Source: Cheiracanthium punctorium (lineage: Eukaryota > Arthropoda > Arachnida > Araneae > Cheiracanthiidae). Taken from it: a stretch of 64,000 bases of DNA. A program made the translations under genes and the position numbers. The first letter of the stretch is position 1, and each line of letters begins with the position of its first letter. Below the pieces are notes generated by a model that did not search any database, was not told where the DNA came from, and saw only the letters and a list, made by a program, of their open reading frames with translations. The DNA lies in the NCBI GenBank assembly GCA_038373885.1, contig JAWZYV010016535.1, positions 1 to 64,000 of the forward strand. The letters are read 5' to 3'. Below are positions 37,301 through 50,830 of this stretch, piece after piece.

Positions 37301-37645
37301 ACTCACATATATGCATACATGTGTGTGATAAGGGAGTGAAGAATATACATTTTGTAAGGCGAAAAATTCCTCATGAGTGGGGGTTATGACCCCCGTAACC
37401 CCCCCCCCTTGGCTACGCCCCTGGTTACAGCGATTATCTATTAAAATCGTAAGTTATAGAAACATACTTCCAATTAGAAAAGTTAGTCAAATTAAGAGTA
37501 GCTTTCAGATGTGGCAATTATTTTACTAGGAGCTATGTACATATAAATGTACAACAACTCATTCATGCAATCTTATCGTTTGGTATTTTGGGGGGCCCCC
37601 AAAAATGCTTGCAACCGGGCCTCTTCAGATAAAAGGCCGGCCCTG
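34337..37645. mobile_element. 3.3 kb hAT-type element with exact 8-bp target duplication
   Basis: Starts CAGGGCCGGCC and ends GGCCGGCCCTG, a perfect 11-base inverted repeat, with GGCCC-rich and GGGGGCCCCC words just inside both ends. Both flanks are CAAATAGT (34329-34336 and 37646-37653), the 8-bp duplication expected of hAT transposases. I find no transposase; the open frames are under 95 codons. It lies in the last cyclase intron. Internal parts include a three-fold CTTGACTTTAGTCAGG repeat at 35053-35100 and GGGCCCC words at 34857, 35012, 35290 and 35625, which suggest several decayed insertions of related ends. Confidence 0.9.
37253..37423. mobile_element. hAT-type MITE nested in the 3.3 kb hAT element
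   Basis: The 171-base element is bounded by inverted GGCGTAGCC/GGCTACGCC ends and by the exact 8-bp duplication GTTACAGC (37245-37252 and 37424-37431). A C-run and a GGGGGTTATGACCCCC-like stretch lie near its right end. It must have arrived after the outer element. Confidence 0.9.
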
Positions 37646-38297
37646 CAAATAGTTTCATATTTTTCTGATAGACAGTGCTCAAAGCTGAAAAATTAAACAG
37701 TAATTCAAATGCAGTCACCCTTTGCAACAATAATATGGCTCATACTCTTTCGTATAAATCGTACTGTGTGATTTCTGCCCGTGGCTCACTTTAAAGAAGA
37801 TGGCTACCAGCAAAAGCCATAAATTCATGCCGGCATCGAACATGGCGTCTATAATGGGTGTCAATCCACTCCGATTGAGAAAACGTCACAATGTATTTTT
37901 TTCCAAATTTATTGCTTTTCTAAAACAACAATGTATTTAACATCAATCTTTTTATTTTCAAACCTTTGTTTTTTTTCATCATTTACGTTCAAAATTTGTC
38001 AATCATTTAGTGGATACCTTTAGTGGATATCATTTAGTATGTAGAGATGCACACAAACTGAGTCAAAGCTAGTAAAAATGGATTCATGATTGATCAAAAT
38101 TATATGGGTATATACACGTTTGAACAGACATCAAGCAGAAACTTATCGAAGTAAATTCAGGGATTTTCAAAATCGATTTTTCCAACAAAATCTGAATACA
38201 GTTACAATTAACAACTAATATACTATTAACAACTATGTAAGTAAGTCATTGGGTGAAAGAAAGGTATAAGACGTTTATATTTCATTGATTTCTGAAC

Positions 38298-38517
38298 TTT
38301 TATTTTTTTTAACGGACGGCCACTTGCTGATTAGGCATTGGCCACTATAAATGCACGAAGGTATTTTGACCATTTTATTATGGGTGAACCTAGTGGGCAA
38401 ACAGCATTACTCCCTATGAAGGGACGTACAAGTTAACACTCATGACCAACCCGGGATTCAAACCCGGATCCAGGACGTGATAGAAGTGTTTTTAAGCCGC
38501 TACACCACCTGGGCGGC
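38298..38517 (-). mobile_element. tRNA-derived SINE with target-site duplication
   Basis: On the minus strand the head has CAGGTGGTGTAGCGGC (A box) and GGGTTTGAATCCC (B box) about 50 bases apart, then a tRNA-unrelated body and an A-rich tail (complement of 38298-38310). Flanks are ATTTCTGAAC (38288-38297) and ATTTCTGAGC (38518-38527), a 10-base duplication with one difference, as expected for LINE-dependent insertion. It lies in the last cyclase intron. Confidence 0.85.
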
Positions 38518-39235
38518 ATTTCTGAGCTAGTATCAGTAAAACATTAGTTTGTTTTCATGCAGTTAATCACGCTCAGGGCTGACTTTGCTTTCATAAACAT
38601 CTACTCGCACCACTCACTTCCGTGTATAAACGGGAACAATTTTGATATGTGGATTACTATCATTCAAATTCGGCGTTCTTAAAGCCTAAAGCTGAAGCTG
38701 AAGCACGAACACCATTGATTGAGCGTTTACCAACACCATGTTAATTGCAGAGATATGAATACGTAGAGTTGGCATCACCTATCTGACAGTGAAATGAAAA
38801 CTATAACCGAGACGTCGTATTACTTAGACCAAAATTTTAAATACAATCAGTATCATACAATTATACAGTATGCCTACTAAAGTCCCTTGTCACCCTCTTA
38901 ATTTCGGAACGGCTGCTGCTATTTTTATATAAACGTGGTGTCTATATATAGTAAGTTGGATATACGCTACCGAGTGAGACCGCTCACAGCGCCATCTGGT
39001 GGAAAACTGCGGAGTTAGCTTTCGTATCCCGAAAACGGTAGGAGATAGAGGAAACACGTGAATTACAAAGTTGTAGAGCGTTATCGATTTAGTACCAGAA
39101 ATATACCTCATTGACATGGATGTGAAAAACAGAACGGTTAAAACGTGCATTTGTATTTTCGTGATTCCCTACTCTGCGAATGTAAAAAAAAACGATCAAA
39201 GAAAGAAGAAAACAATTATTTATAACAATATACCT

Positions 39236-39490
39236 TTATTTAAGACGTTCAAACTTCGCACTGTCAGATGCAATGCATATTTGGATCTTCGTTTGAATTT
39301 CACATTGCACGCGTTGGAGCATAGAGGGTGACACGTTGACACAAGCGTCCGTAATGTATCGTTTAAGGTCCTGTAATGTTTGTGGAGGGGTCGTATATAC
39401 CTTCTGTTTTAGGTATCCCCACATAAAAAGGTCCAGTGGAGTCAGATCAGGCAAACGTGGAGGCCATTCTTCGAAATGCAAGGATGCAAC
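39236..39490 (-). pseudogene. Mariner-type transposase C-terminal fragment
   Basis: The minus strand reads EEWPPRLPDLTPLDLFMWGY, the W.P.SPDLTPLDFFLWG block that holds the last catalytic Asp in mariner/IS630-type enzymes (PDLTPLD). The helix LQDLKRYITDACVNVSPSML follows, and the frame stops at 39236. The first two catalytic regions and the DNA-binding domain are missing. The open frame extends upstream to 39646, but only through the tRNA-like segment and the right arm, so the 136-codon frame is a chimera. Confidence 0.8.
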
Positions 39491-39556
39491 TCTCGGGGCT
39501 TGAACCATAGTTCTTTGGACTAGGAATCGCAGCGATACCACTGTGCTACATTGCAG
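39491..39556 (-). pseudogene. tRNA-like (SINE-head) segment inside the mariner relic
   Basis: The minus strand has GTAGCACAGTGGTATCG (A box) and, about 30 bases on, GGTTCAAGCCCC (B box). These are the two internal RNA polymerase III promoter boxes of a tRNA or SINE head. No proper acceptor stem could be paired, so it is not a working tRNA gene. Confidence 0.5.
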
Positions 39557-40089
39557 CGTCGTGTTTAGCCCGAAAGATAATATTTTCTCCTTCTGTTCAC
39601 ATTTCGTGACGTCACAGTGTAGGAAATCACGAAAATACAGATGCACGTTTTAACCATGCTCTTTTTCACATCCATATCAATGAGGTGTCTTTTCGTACTA
39701 AATCGATAACACTCTACAACTTTGAAATTCCCTTTTTCCCTTATCTCGTACCATTTTCGAGATACGAAAGCTAACTCCGCAGTTTTACACCAGGTGGCGC
39801 TGTGAGAGGTCTTATTCCATAGCGCATATCCAATTTACTATACCTAGACACAACGTTTATAAAAATAGCAGCAGCCGTCCGAATCTGAAGACATCTGATG
39901 TCACCAACCCGTATTCATATCTCTATTGTTAGTTGACTCTGAAGATAGTAATTCTTATAATTAATTTTCTGTAACAGATTAATAATCTTGAAATCCAATA
40001 GTTTCACTTACACCATTATTGCACTTAAGAGTTCATAAGTAGGACCTAGAAAATTAATTGTTTACTAAATGAAAAACTCTCCTCCTTAC

Positions 40090-40181
40090 CTTCATTTCTA
40101 CTTCACCTCTCAATTCTAAGCGAAATGTTTTAAAAGTGTCCAGTACTTCTTTCGTGCTACTGCTAACATGTATCTTCAAGG
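40090..40181 (-). CDS. Receptor guanylate cyclase, penultimate exon
   Basis: Acceptor TTTTACAG, donor GTAAGG. The first two bases (CC) complete a Pro codon begun by the previous exon; the exon then reads [19 protein letters not shown] and [11 protein letters not shown], ending in phase 0. This is the family's [23 protein letters not shown] segment at the end of the catalytic domain. The usual Gly of FGTF is replaced by Lys. The exon is too short to stand out as an open frame. Confidence 0.93.
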
Positions 40182-43147
<2,966 letters not shown>

Positions 43148-43957
43148 TTATGATAATGTTATTAATATTTCCATTAAACATGTTTATTTAATGTCAGGAA
43201 ACCACGCGAAACTAATTGAATTCGGTGTAATATTAAAGCTCGGAGAGTGGCTACGCGTCGTCACTAAATATATAGTGTCATCTTAATATACATCATCGAA
43301 AAATATAGTGTTAGAAACTTGGAATAGATCTGCACATTCATCACTTTATGAATAATCCGTGATATTAAATCTGGGCAGTGCATATGTGGATATTTTGAAA
43401 TTGGACACATTAACAGTAGTTGCCTCATACAGATTAGGGATAAAGTAATAACGGAATTTGGAAATAACCGGAGTAAGACTCCTTTGAAAGACACAATCCT
43501 CTGCTAAATTACAATAATCTTTCATAAAATAAAATATGTATATGCAGGTACCTCTAAAAATTAAAAATCAACGAGAGTGCTCATGAGACATAAAACAAAA
43601 ATCGACACAATAAATATATAATAATTTCATATAATGCATATAATACTGTCTCTTGCCTACATAAAGATGAATCTTTCTTTTACTAACTAAAAATATTTTT
43701 TTTCTAATATTTATACAAAAACAGGAACATATACAACATCGCGAGAAACAATACGTACTTAAACTGGAAAAAAAGAATAGCACAACCGAAAAGAATGGCA
43801 GGATAAGGAGATCCGGGTTTTTTTCCCTTTTTCTTGAAGACAGACTTAAGTTGCTATGCTTGAATACATTCTACATATACGTTCATAATGAGTGTAACAA
43901 TGACATTGTTTTAAAAATAAGGGAGAATAGTTCCGATAACAAAACTAATTACGCGGT

Positions 43958-45389
43958 CTACACTGAAAAAATGTTTTGTTAAATCAACAAAATTTTCCGG
44001 TTGGAATAGCGCCAACTAAATTTTTCTTAAATTAGCAAAACAGTTTTGTTAAAATTATTTGATTATTTCAATCAAACATTTTGTTGAAATAACTAAACAA
44101 TTTAACGGAACAAGTTGGGTTAAAAAAACAATGGTTTGGTTAATTCAACCAACCTGTTTTCTTAAATGGTTTATTTGGTTAAAATCAACCAAAGTATTTG
44201 TTTGAATCAACAAAATTTCTTTGCTAATATGTGTGTTCATGGCTGATTTAACAAAATTATTTTGTTGATTTTACTAAAAAAGAAAATATATATATATGTT
44301 TCCCCCCCCCAACTCACCAAACAGTTGGGTGAAAGTTTCAGAAGTAAGACTAATTAATTTATTTGTTCATCAAAATTTAGATTTTTATTTTAGTGTATAT
44401 ATATATATATACAATTGAAAAAATTCAAGTCGCTCTCCTTGAAGTTGTTCATAAAATATCTAGACAGTCAGAATCGCTCTTCGTCTCATGGTATATATTT
44501 AGTATAAATATACATCTTTAATACTAAATAATAACTATTACCAAAACCGCTCTTTCATCTGCTAGTCTTCAATCTCTACAAGGGTGTTTGTTTATACAGT
44601 CCCAGTGCGGAAGACTAATTAATGTACTCTCCGATGTCTCTGTACGATTTTCCCTTTAAACATTCCAAATCCTAAACAGTCATTACAAAAGTTTCAATAA
44701 ATATGATAGATATTTTACGCTGGACACGTACGGACAAACTTGCTAACTTGCAACAAACATGCCTAACGGTGAAAAGCATAAGATTTTTTTTAATTAATCT
44801 ACATAAAACAATAAAATATAAATGTAAATTTTAACAAATATAAAAAGTAATTAGATTAACCTTTGAAAATTTCAATTAACTGAGAAAAAATCCAATTGAA
44901 TGGTTTTGTATTTGATAGTATCCATTCCTGTACTGGCAGCCATAACTTTTCCGTTACATTGGCATGTAATATTGAGAGGGGGGAGGGCAAAATGTTTCCT
45001 ATTGTCGAAAATATCAATAGGTCATATCTGCACTTTCTTCAATTTTAGAGGGGACAATCACCCAGTCTTGCTCTCAATAAATTACACTTATGCTCCGTTA
45101 CTAACATAAATGCTCCGTTTTCGCCTAATGAACGTGGTTGTTCTCTTCTCCTCTCCGGTCTGCATTGTCCTGCGCATGTCCTTGACGGATGCGTATATTG
45201 ACTGTACAGCGAATTCAAATGCCATTGGTTCTAAGTTTCAACAAAAATGTTTTGCATGTTAAAAGCATTTTATTAAATCAATTTGGCTGAATCAAACAAA
45301 CTTTTGTTAAATCAACAAAACAAAGCTACCAAACTATACTAAATTAAAGAAGTTTTATTAAATTAAACAAAACACTTTTTAGCGTCTAG
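43958..45389. repeat. AACAAAA/TTTTGTT repeat element in a cyclase intron
   Basis: Starts CTACACTGAAAAAATG; its right end, read on the minus strand, starts CTAGACGCTAAAAAGTG, a rough inverted match. Next to both ends are clusters of TTTTGTTGAAATCAACAAAA-like words (43975-44280 and 45240-45380). The middle is AT-rich with TA microsatellites. Probably a non-autonomous element whose subterminal parts are arrays of short palindromes; a loose cluster of repeats is the alternative. Confidence 0.45.
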
Positions 45390-46152
45390 TACTCTAATAC
45401 CAACCACTTCTACCACTGAACATAGAAGGTGAGATGAAGTTGTATGCTTAGTTTCAAAGCATCTGTTATTCACTGATAAAAGCAATAGATAATACTCAAA
45501 AGTGGTTTAAATAGATTCTAAGCGTCAGTCAACAGTACTAGAATTTCAAATTACCCCCGTTCTACTAAAAAAATAACTTGAAATAAATATTACATTAAAA
45601 ACGTGAAAATAGCATTAACATAATAGCACAAGCTTTATTGCTAGTACCATTATACTAATACAGCAACGAATAATCTATGGCGATACTATTCTAAGAGCAT
45701 GCGGTGTGATATAACAAGGAATAGTGAGACAGTAAACAAAATTAGGTATTCTAGAGACTGATTTATCGTCTGCGAGTTTATTCATATCCCTTTATGGTGA
45801 TCAAAGTCAGATGATGTTTGAAAATGGTGTTGCAATGTTAAAATTACTCTCCAGTGATAACTGGTATAGAAGGTTGCACTCACCAGTAAAACTGTGCATG
45901 AGCTTTTTGTAATGCGAAGTCAAATTATTCCCTTTAAAAACGTATAACCCAAAGAAAGTTAAAATAAACAATTTTTCATGGAAACCTTAAGAGAACTGAA
46001 TACTACACCCTGCATATCCTTTCATGATCAGTGAAACATTACTCGAAACATATTTAGATAGGACAGTAGATGAGAGGTTTATAAGAAAAGCAAAACTGGA
46101 AAGAGACAATTTTACCATTCTAATGAAAATCCTTCCCACTTATTTAAATTTT

Positions 46153-46188
46153 ATATTTGTGAACCTACTTAAGTAGGTTCACAAATAT
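46153..46188. repeat. 36-base perfect palindrome
   Basis: Eighteen-base arms meet without a spacer at 46170/46171, centred on ACTTAAGT. It abuts the left end of the MITE at 46194. Confidence 0.9.
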
Positions 46189-46193
46189 TTGAT

Positions 46194-46509
46194 CAGTGGC
46201 GCACACAAGGGAGGGGTATAAAGGGGGGGTATATATTTGATCAGTGGCGCACACAAGGGAGGGGTATAAAGGGGTCTGGACCCCTCCCAAGAGTTATCAA
46301 TTTCTCTTCGTTAAATCCTGTAATTTTTGACATCTATGTATGAGACTTTTTCAAATTCTTATTTTTAGCAGTTAAGACTCTTAGATAAAAGCACAATAAA
46401 AAGGGGTCACGATTAAAAATAATCATCATTTTTTCAGGTAGTTGGTGTATAATCTTTATGAGCGGGACGCTAGATCCTCCTCCAAGAGAAAATCCTGTGT
46501 GCGCCACAG
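46194..46509. mobile_element. hAT-like MITE with duplicated left end
   Basis: Left end CAGTGGCGCACACAAGG, right end in inverted form (GTGTGCGCCACAG). A 48-base unit of the left end, including GGGAGGGGTATAAAGGGG, is present twice (from 46191 and 46239). Possible target duplication TATTTGAT/GATTAGAT agrees at only 6 of 8 positions. The MITE ends 98 bases from the cyclase exon 46608-46782. Confidence 0.7.
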
Positions 46510-46607
46510 GATTAGATCAATATTTTCTGTACAATTCTTATTCTCATAAGAGTTATTTATTTTCATTTGATTTTAGCAGTTTTTTAAATATTGTTATTAT
46601 AAGTTAC

Positions 46608-46782
46608 CTGAGTGCATTCCGATTCTAAGTTTTAACTGTTCCTTCGGCCTGTGTTTGATTGTGAATGAAAGCACTGCGTCCAATAGGCGTAGAGACATCC
46701 GCGCAATTTCTCTTGCATGCAGATTGCCATTACTGACCGGCAACCCAGAGACCACCATGTACGCGTCACCAATGGTTTCAAC
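46608..46782 (-). CDS. Receptor guanylate cyclase, catalytic exon with VETIGDAY
   Basis: Acceptor TTTGTACTTCAG, donor GTAACT. The exon opens in phase 0 with [15 protein letters not shown]: Glu is the guanine-selecting residue and Asp the second metal ligand. It continues [40 protein letters not shown] and one base of the next Gly, as in animal membrane cyclases (HRP..QL.LRIG.H.GP). It is separated from the upstream exon by the gene's only short intron (129 bases). Confidence 0.96.
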
Positions 46783-46911
46783 CTGAAGTACAAAGAAAAT
46801 AGTCAATTTCTAACGAATAAAACGATTTTAGACTACCACTATACGGTACATTGATTTAAAAAAGGAAAAGTACGTTAGTTATTAGCGTATGGTTTGTAGT
46901 ATAATTCTCAC

Positions 46912-46980
46912 CTTATATACATCGAAATTTTCTATTATGGAGTCGAAACAAGTGTAGAGGTCATTCAATAGGTCTATTAC
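46912..46980 (-). CDS. Receptor guanylate cyclase, 23-codon exon
   Basis: Acceptor ATTGCAG, donor GTGAGA, both borders in phase 0. It encodes [20 protein letters not shown] and VYK, the helix that follows the first metal-binding loop (VV.LLNDLYT.FD..I..FDVYK in the family). Too short to appear as an open frame, but it joins its neighbours without a gap or overlap. Confidence 0.95.
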
Positions 46981-49700
46981 CTGCAATCATTTACAAATAC
47001 TCTGCATTAAATCAACGAAATGTTACGATACAAAGTAAATTATTAAAACATTATGTAACCATTAAAAGAATAAGAGCATCAAGGAGATCATATGGATCAT
47101 TTAGTACGCTGTGACTCATAAAAATTCACTCGTTTGTTCGATTTAAGCAGAAGTTACAACCTGTTAAAAGTCCTCCAACAAAGGTACAGCCCCTCCTCTA
47201 GGCAGATAGTCTTTGGGTACCTCTACAAACACACACCGATTTAAGCAGACGCCGCTGCAATGAATTAGGGCTGCAAATGAGGGTGCTTTAACCTTCAGAA
47301 ATTTCATGTAAGAGCGCTAAATTCCAAGGTATTTTTTTCATATTTTGAAAAGTTCTTTGATATAATGGATTTTTGTTAGGCATTTACAGCTGGAAGGTTG
47401 CGCACACTTATAAACAATCAAATTAAAATATTAAGCTATAATTAATTAATTCTGAAATAAAGGATTAACATTCATTACAATGTGATGTCTCAATCAAGGC
47501 TTATAAATTATTAGATATCTCTGTAACGAGACACGTAACCTCAAATCTAAATTTCAGAGAAAAGAATTTCAAGTTCTATGCGGGAATATATTACTTCAAC
47601 ATCTTGTCTACTTCAAGCAGCTCCGTTATTGTATAGTGGATAAGAACCGCGTATTTCTAATTCACATCTTAAAAGTACAATTACCATACTTATCAAAAAA
47701 CATTAAATTAAAACACCATTTAAAGAGTATCTTTTATTTCAAGGGTGTACAAATCGGGGCGCATGCACCAAAATTGTCACATTGGAGGATTTCGAGTGGC
47801 ACATTCCATCATTGTAACTACTCGTTTTGAAACAGAGTGAAAACTTTTGAGTTAATTTCATGCTTAGAAATATTTTACTTCATATATTTTATGATGCTAA
47901 GTCAAAAAGGAGCATTTTTACAATCCAAAATACTTTGCCATCAAAAATCGATTTCTGATGCCCTACCAAGCATCCGAAAAAAAAATAATTCTAAAATCCT
48001 CTTCCTCAGAACAACCGTTTCAATCTCATGTTCACACATTGCTACACCTCCCCCCATTCCCCTAAACTAAAGACTACCCGTAACCATATTTTTTTTAATT
48101 CTACCCGTGAACGTAAAGAAGAAAAAAAAATGGTTCTTGAGTTGTATGGCGCATATGTACTCGCCTGTGAAAAAAATTGGCGTATGATATGCAATAGGTT
48201 TTCCAAGCCTTTTTTATATATTGACTTATATTTCAAGAATCTTACTGACCCTATTGTCCAGATTCTACAAAAACGAAAAAATAACAAACAGTAAGGACAT
48301 AACTATACATACAGAGATAGATTATTTTTATTAGATGGAAGGAAATTGAAGGCTTATATGAGAGTGAAGTGAGATGTGACGTCAAAACAATGATACATGG
48401 TTCATACAAATTATTCCCACAAACAAGCAACCAGTAATGCGTAGACTAGCACTGAAAAAAAAAATGAAATCAAAGTCGTCTAATGCCGGCTTAAATATTT
48501 AGCTGCGAAAGATATTTATATCCTTCGTAATTAAAGTTTGCATACAAAATTATTTGCAATAAAAATGAATAAATTATTTTTGCAGAATAATTGAACTGCT
48601 AAAATATCTTTGAAAAGTAACTATGCTTTAAAGATTAAAATAGAACATGCGAGCATTTTATAAATTTAATTTGCATGAATTTTCAAGGATTAAAATTCAT
48701 TTCGAATTTTAAGTAAGGAAATGTTAACATTAAGATAATAAAAAGAAATATGAAAAACAATTTAATTAAAAAGAAAGCACTTTGCTGTAAGTAATTGAAT
48801 ACCAACATCATTTTAACGATGTTCTATGATTTAAATTTATATTTAAAAATATATTTGTATATAAATTTTGGCACTCATTATTTATGTAGCGCATAATTTA
48901 AGCAAAATAAACATCTTTAAAAAACTTTTTTAGGAAAAGCAACAGCTGCACAAATTCAAAAATTACATTTCCATTTCAATTAAAATAACTATAATACATA
49001 ATTTCTAAATAAATGAAATAGTTACATTTAGTTCGAAGTACAGTTCTCCAATACATAGGGAGCTCAGATTTAGAAAGATTATTTCTCTGAGAAACGTAAT
49101 AGCATTTCTTTAAAAATCGAAAACTAAATTACAATTGATCTTTTATCAGAAAACATAATTAAAGTAATATGCAATATGTAGTACATATAGCACGACACAA
49201 TTGCTCAGTTCACGGATAATCATTCTGTTTTACATTTTTTGCATATATGACATATTCAAAATTCCTTTATTTCAAGAGATACCATTATTTTAAATATAAA
49301 AATATGAACATGGTGCTGAAAAACTGCCTGTAAATCGCTTTCCGTCATAAAATCCGACTGCTAAAATTTTAGTTTTTTATTTTTTGAGACAGTGCACATT
49401 TTGTCTAAATATTTTTATTTTATTTACTCGCCCCTATTTCCTATATCACTGTGTCAAGAAAACACCGTTGTACAATGAACGGAAGACGTTTTACTTTACA
49501 ACAAAATGCAGCAGTAAACCAAGATTGCTGAATGAACGAGTTATCGATTGGATTAATCATGACGTCAGTTTCTTAGAAAAGAAAGGTTCAAGATAGGAAT
49601 TTGTGATCAGGAGAATCACTTTTCGTCACATTTTTTCGCCGAAATTCCTTTTAAGACAAATAAATTGAAAGGAAAATGTATACGGAAGAAAATTTCAATA
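46981..49700 (-). other. Cyclase intron, left part
   Basis: Begins at the acceptor of exon 46912-46980. Mostly AT-rich, with a possible SINE A-box-like word (GTATAGTGGATAAGAACC) at 47630-47650 that lacks a clear B box. Short frames at 47837-48294 are uninformative. Confidence 0.5.
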
Positions 49701-50144
49701 TACAGGATGATTCTAAATTGTTTTTACAAAATTTTAGGGGAGATAGGGAGCATAATAAGGAATCAGAATCACATTGCAATGTGGGGTTGGAAACGTTGTC
49801 TTCACGTAGCTCTTAATAATCACTTTGGAACAGATGCTGAAACAACAGTCCAGTCAACTTTCTAATCATTGTTTTTCAAAAAGTAACGCATTTTCCTCAG
49901 AAAACATCTGACTAAAATTCATAGTTTAAAAATTCTATCTCATATCATGGACGGGATTTTTGGATACAAGCCCATTTTTATGAAACTTGGTTAAGAAATA
50001 CGAGAAACACTAGAACAAATTTCCTAAAATGATTGTTACCAGAAAAGTTAAAATGACATTTTTGACCCCACACTGCTATGTGATTCTGATTCCTTATTAC
50101 GTGACCTATCTCCCTTAAAATTTCGTAAAAACAATTTTTATGTA
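49701..50144. mobile_element. TA-flanked inverted-repeat element, most complete copy
   Basis: Starts TACAGGATGATTC and ends with the inverted counterpart. Inverted arms of about 85 bases share TTGTTTTTAC(A/G)AAATTTT, GGGAGATAGG, AATAAGGAATCAGAATCACA and GTGTGGGG words. Length about 444 bases with no coding capacity. Same family as 300-647 and 2457-2915. Lies in the cyclase intron between 46980 and 53998. Confidence 0.8.
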
Positions 50145-50509
50145 TATATATATATACCCATACATTCGAATTAAGTTAATACCCCAAATCAGAAAGATTC
50201 ATGCATTTATTAGCTGAGATTATTAATAAAGAAGAAAAAGCTCTTGAAGTTTTTGTATTTTAAAATATCATAATATTATTCTACAGTTCAGCTTGCACTT
50301 ATAGAATTTTAAAACAATGTTTCACCACCACTGATGCATACCACCAGAAGTACAAGCACACTAACCGTTGCCTGTCTACGAGACTTTGCTGCTAATCCAG
50401 GTATATCAAGTTTATTAAAAATCATCTGCAGCAAATGTCATACTAACTAAAACTATTATTTGTATAACAATTGATCAAATAAATAAATACACGTTTAATG
50501 TTTATATAT

Positions 50510-50830
50510 CACGGCAAGCCTACACGAGGGGCATCTGCCAAAGAGGACGGGGTCCTGTTCCAGAGGACATTTAAAGGGGATCCAACTCGTATTCACTATA
50601 GATCCCCTTTAAATGTCCTCTGGCCATCGAAACTGTGCGGCGAATTTAATTTCCTCTTCTCGTGTTAATCTGGAGAAAACCAACCAAAACTTCAGACCGT
50701 TAGATGGACAGCCGCGAGTAGGTCTGAATCCGGGACATTCACACTTCGCCCATCTACAATGTTCAGTGTTTAATCCACTCGGTCATGGTGAAGCCAAAAT
50801 GCACGTTTACATAGTATTTATTAATTTTAG
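50510..50830 (-). mobile_element. Composite repeat with SINE-like head
   Basis: The left part (50514-50545) is an inverted copy of a word string at about 30305-30340 (GATGTCCCTCGTGTAGGC). The right part, read on the minus strand, has ATGACCGAGTGGATTAA (A box) and, about 45 bases on, a decayed B box in TCCCGGATTCAGACC. A related fragment lies at 51735-51775. Probably a SINE joined to another repeat; the borders are approximate. Confidence 0.45.
50560..50623. repeat. Perfect inverted repeat, 23-base arms, 18-base loop
   Basis: Arms 50560-50582 and 50601-50623 are exactly complementary, each containing GAGGACATTTAAAGGGGATC or its complement. It lies inside the composite repeat. Confidence 0.92.

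Larger units (their letters stand above)
38895..39885. mobile_element. Mariner-superfamily element with long inverted ends (internally deleted)
   Basis: About 270-base arms face each other: 38909-39175 on the left and about 39605-39875 on the right. Shared words in inverted order include CGGCTGCTGCTATTTTTAT, GCGGAGTTAGCTTTCGTAT, GTTATCGATTTAGTAC and GTTAAAACGTGCAT. The core between the arms is the end of a transposase gene on the minus strand, plus a tRNA-like segment. The outermost bases are unclear. It lies in the last cyclase intron. Confidence 0.8.

Noticed and set aside
47630..47690. tRNA or SINE on the plus strand
   Set aside because: An A-box-like word is present, but no convincing B box or stem follows.
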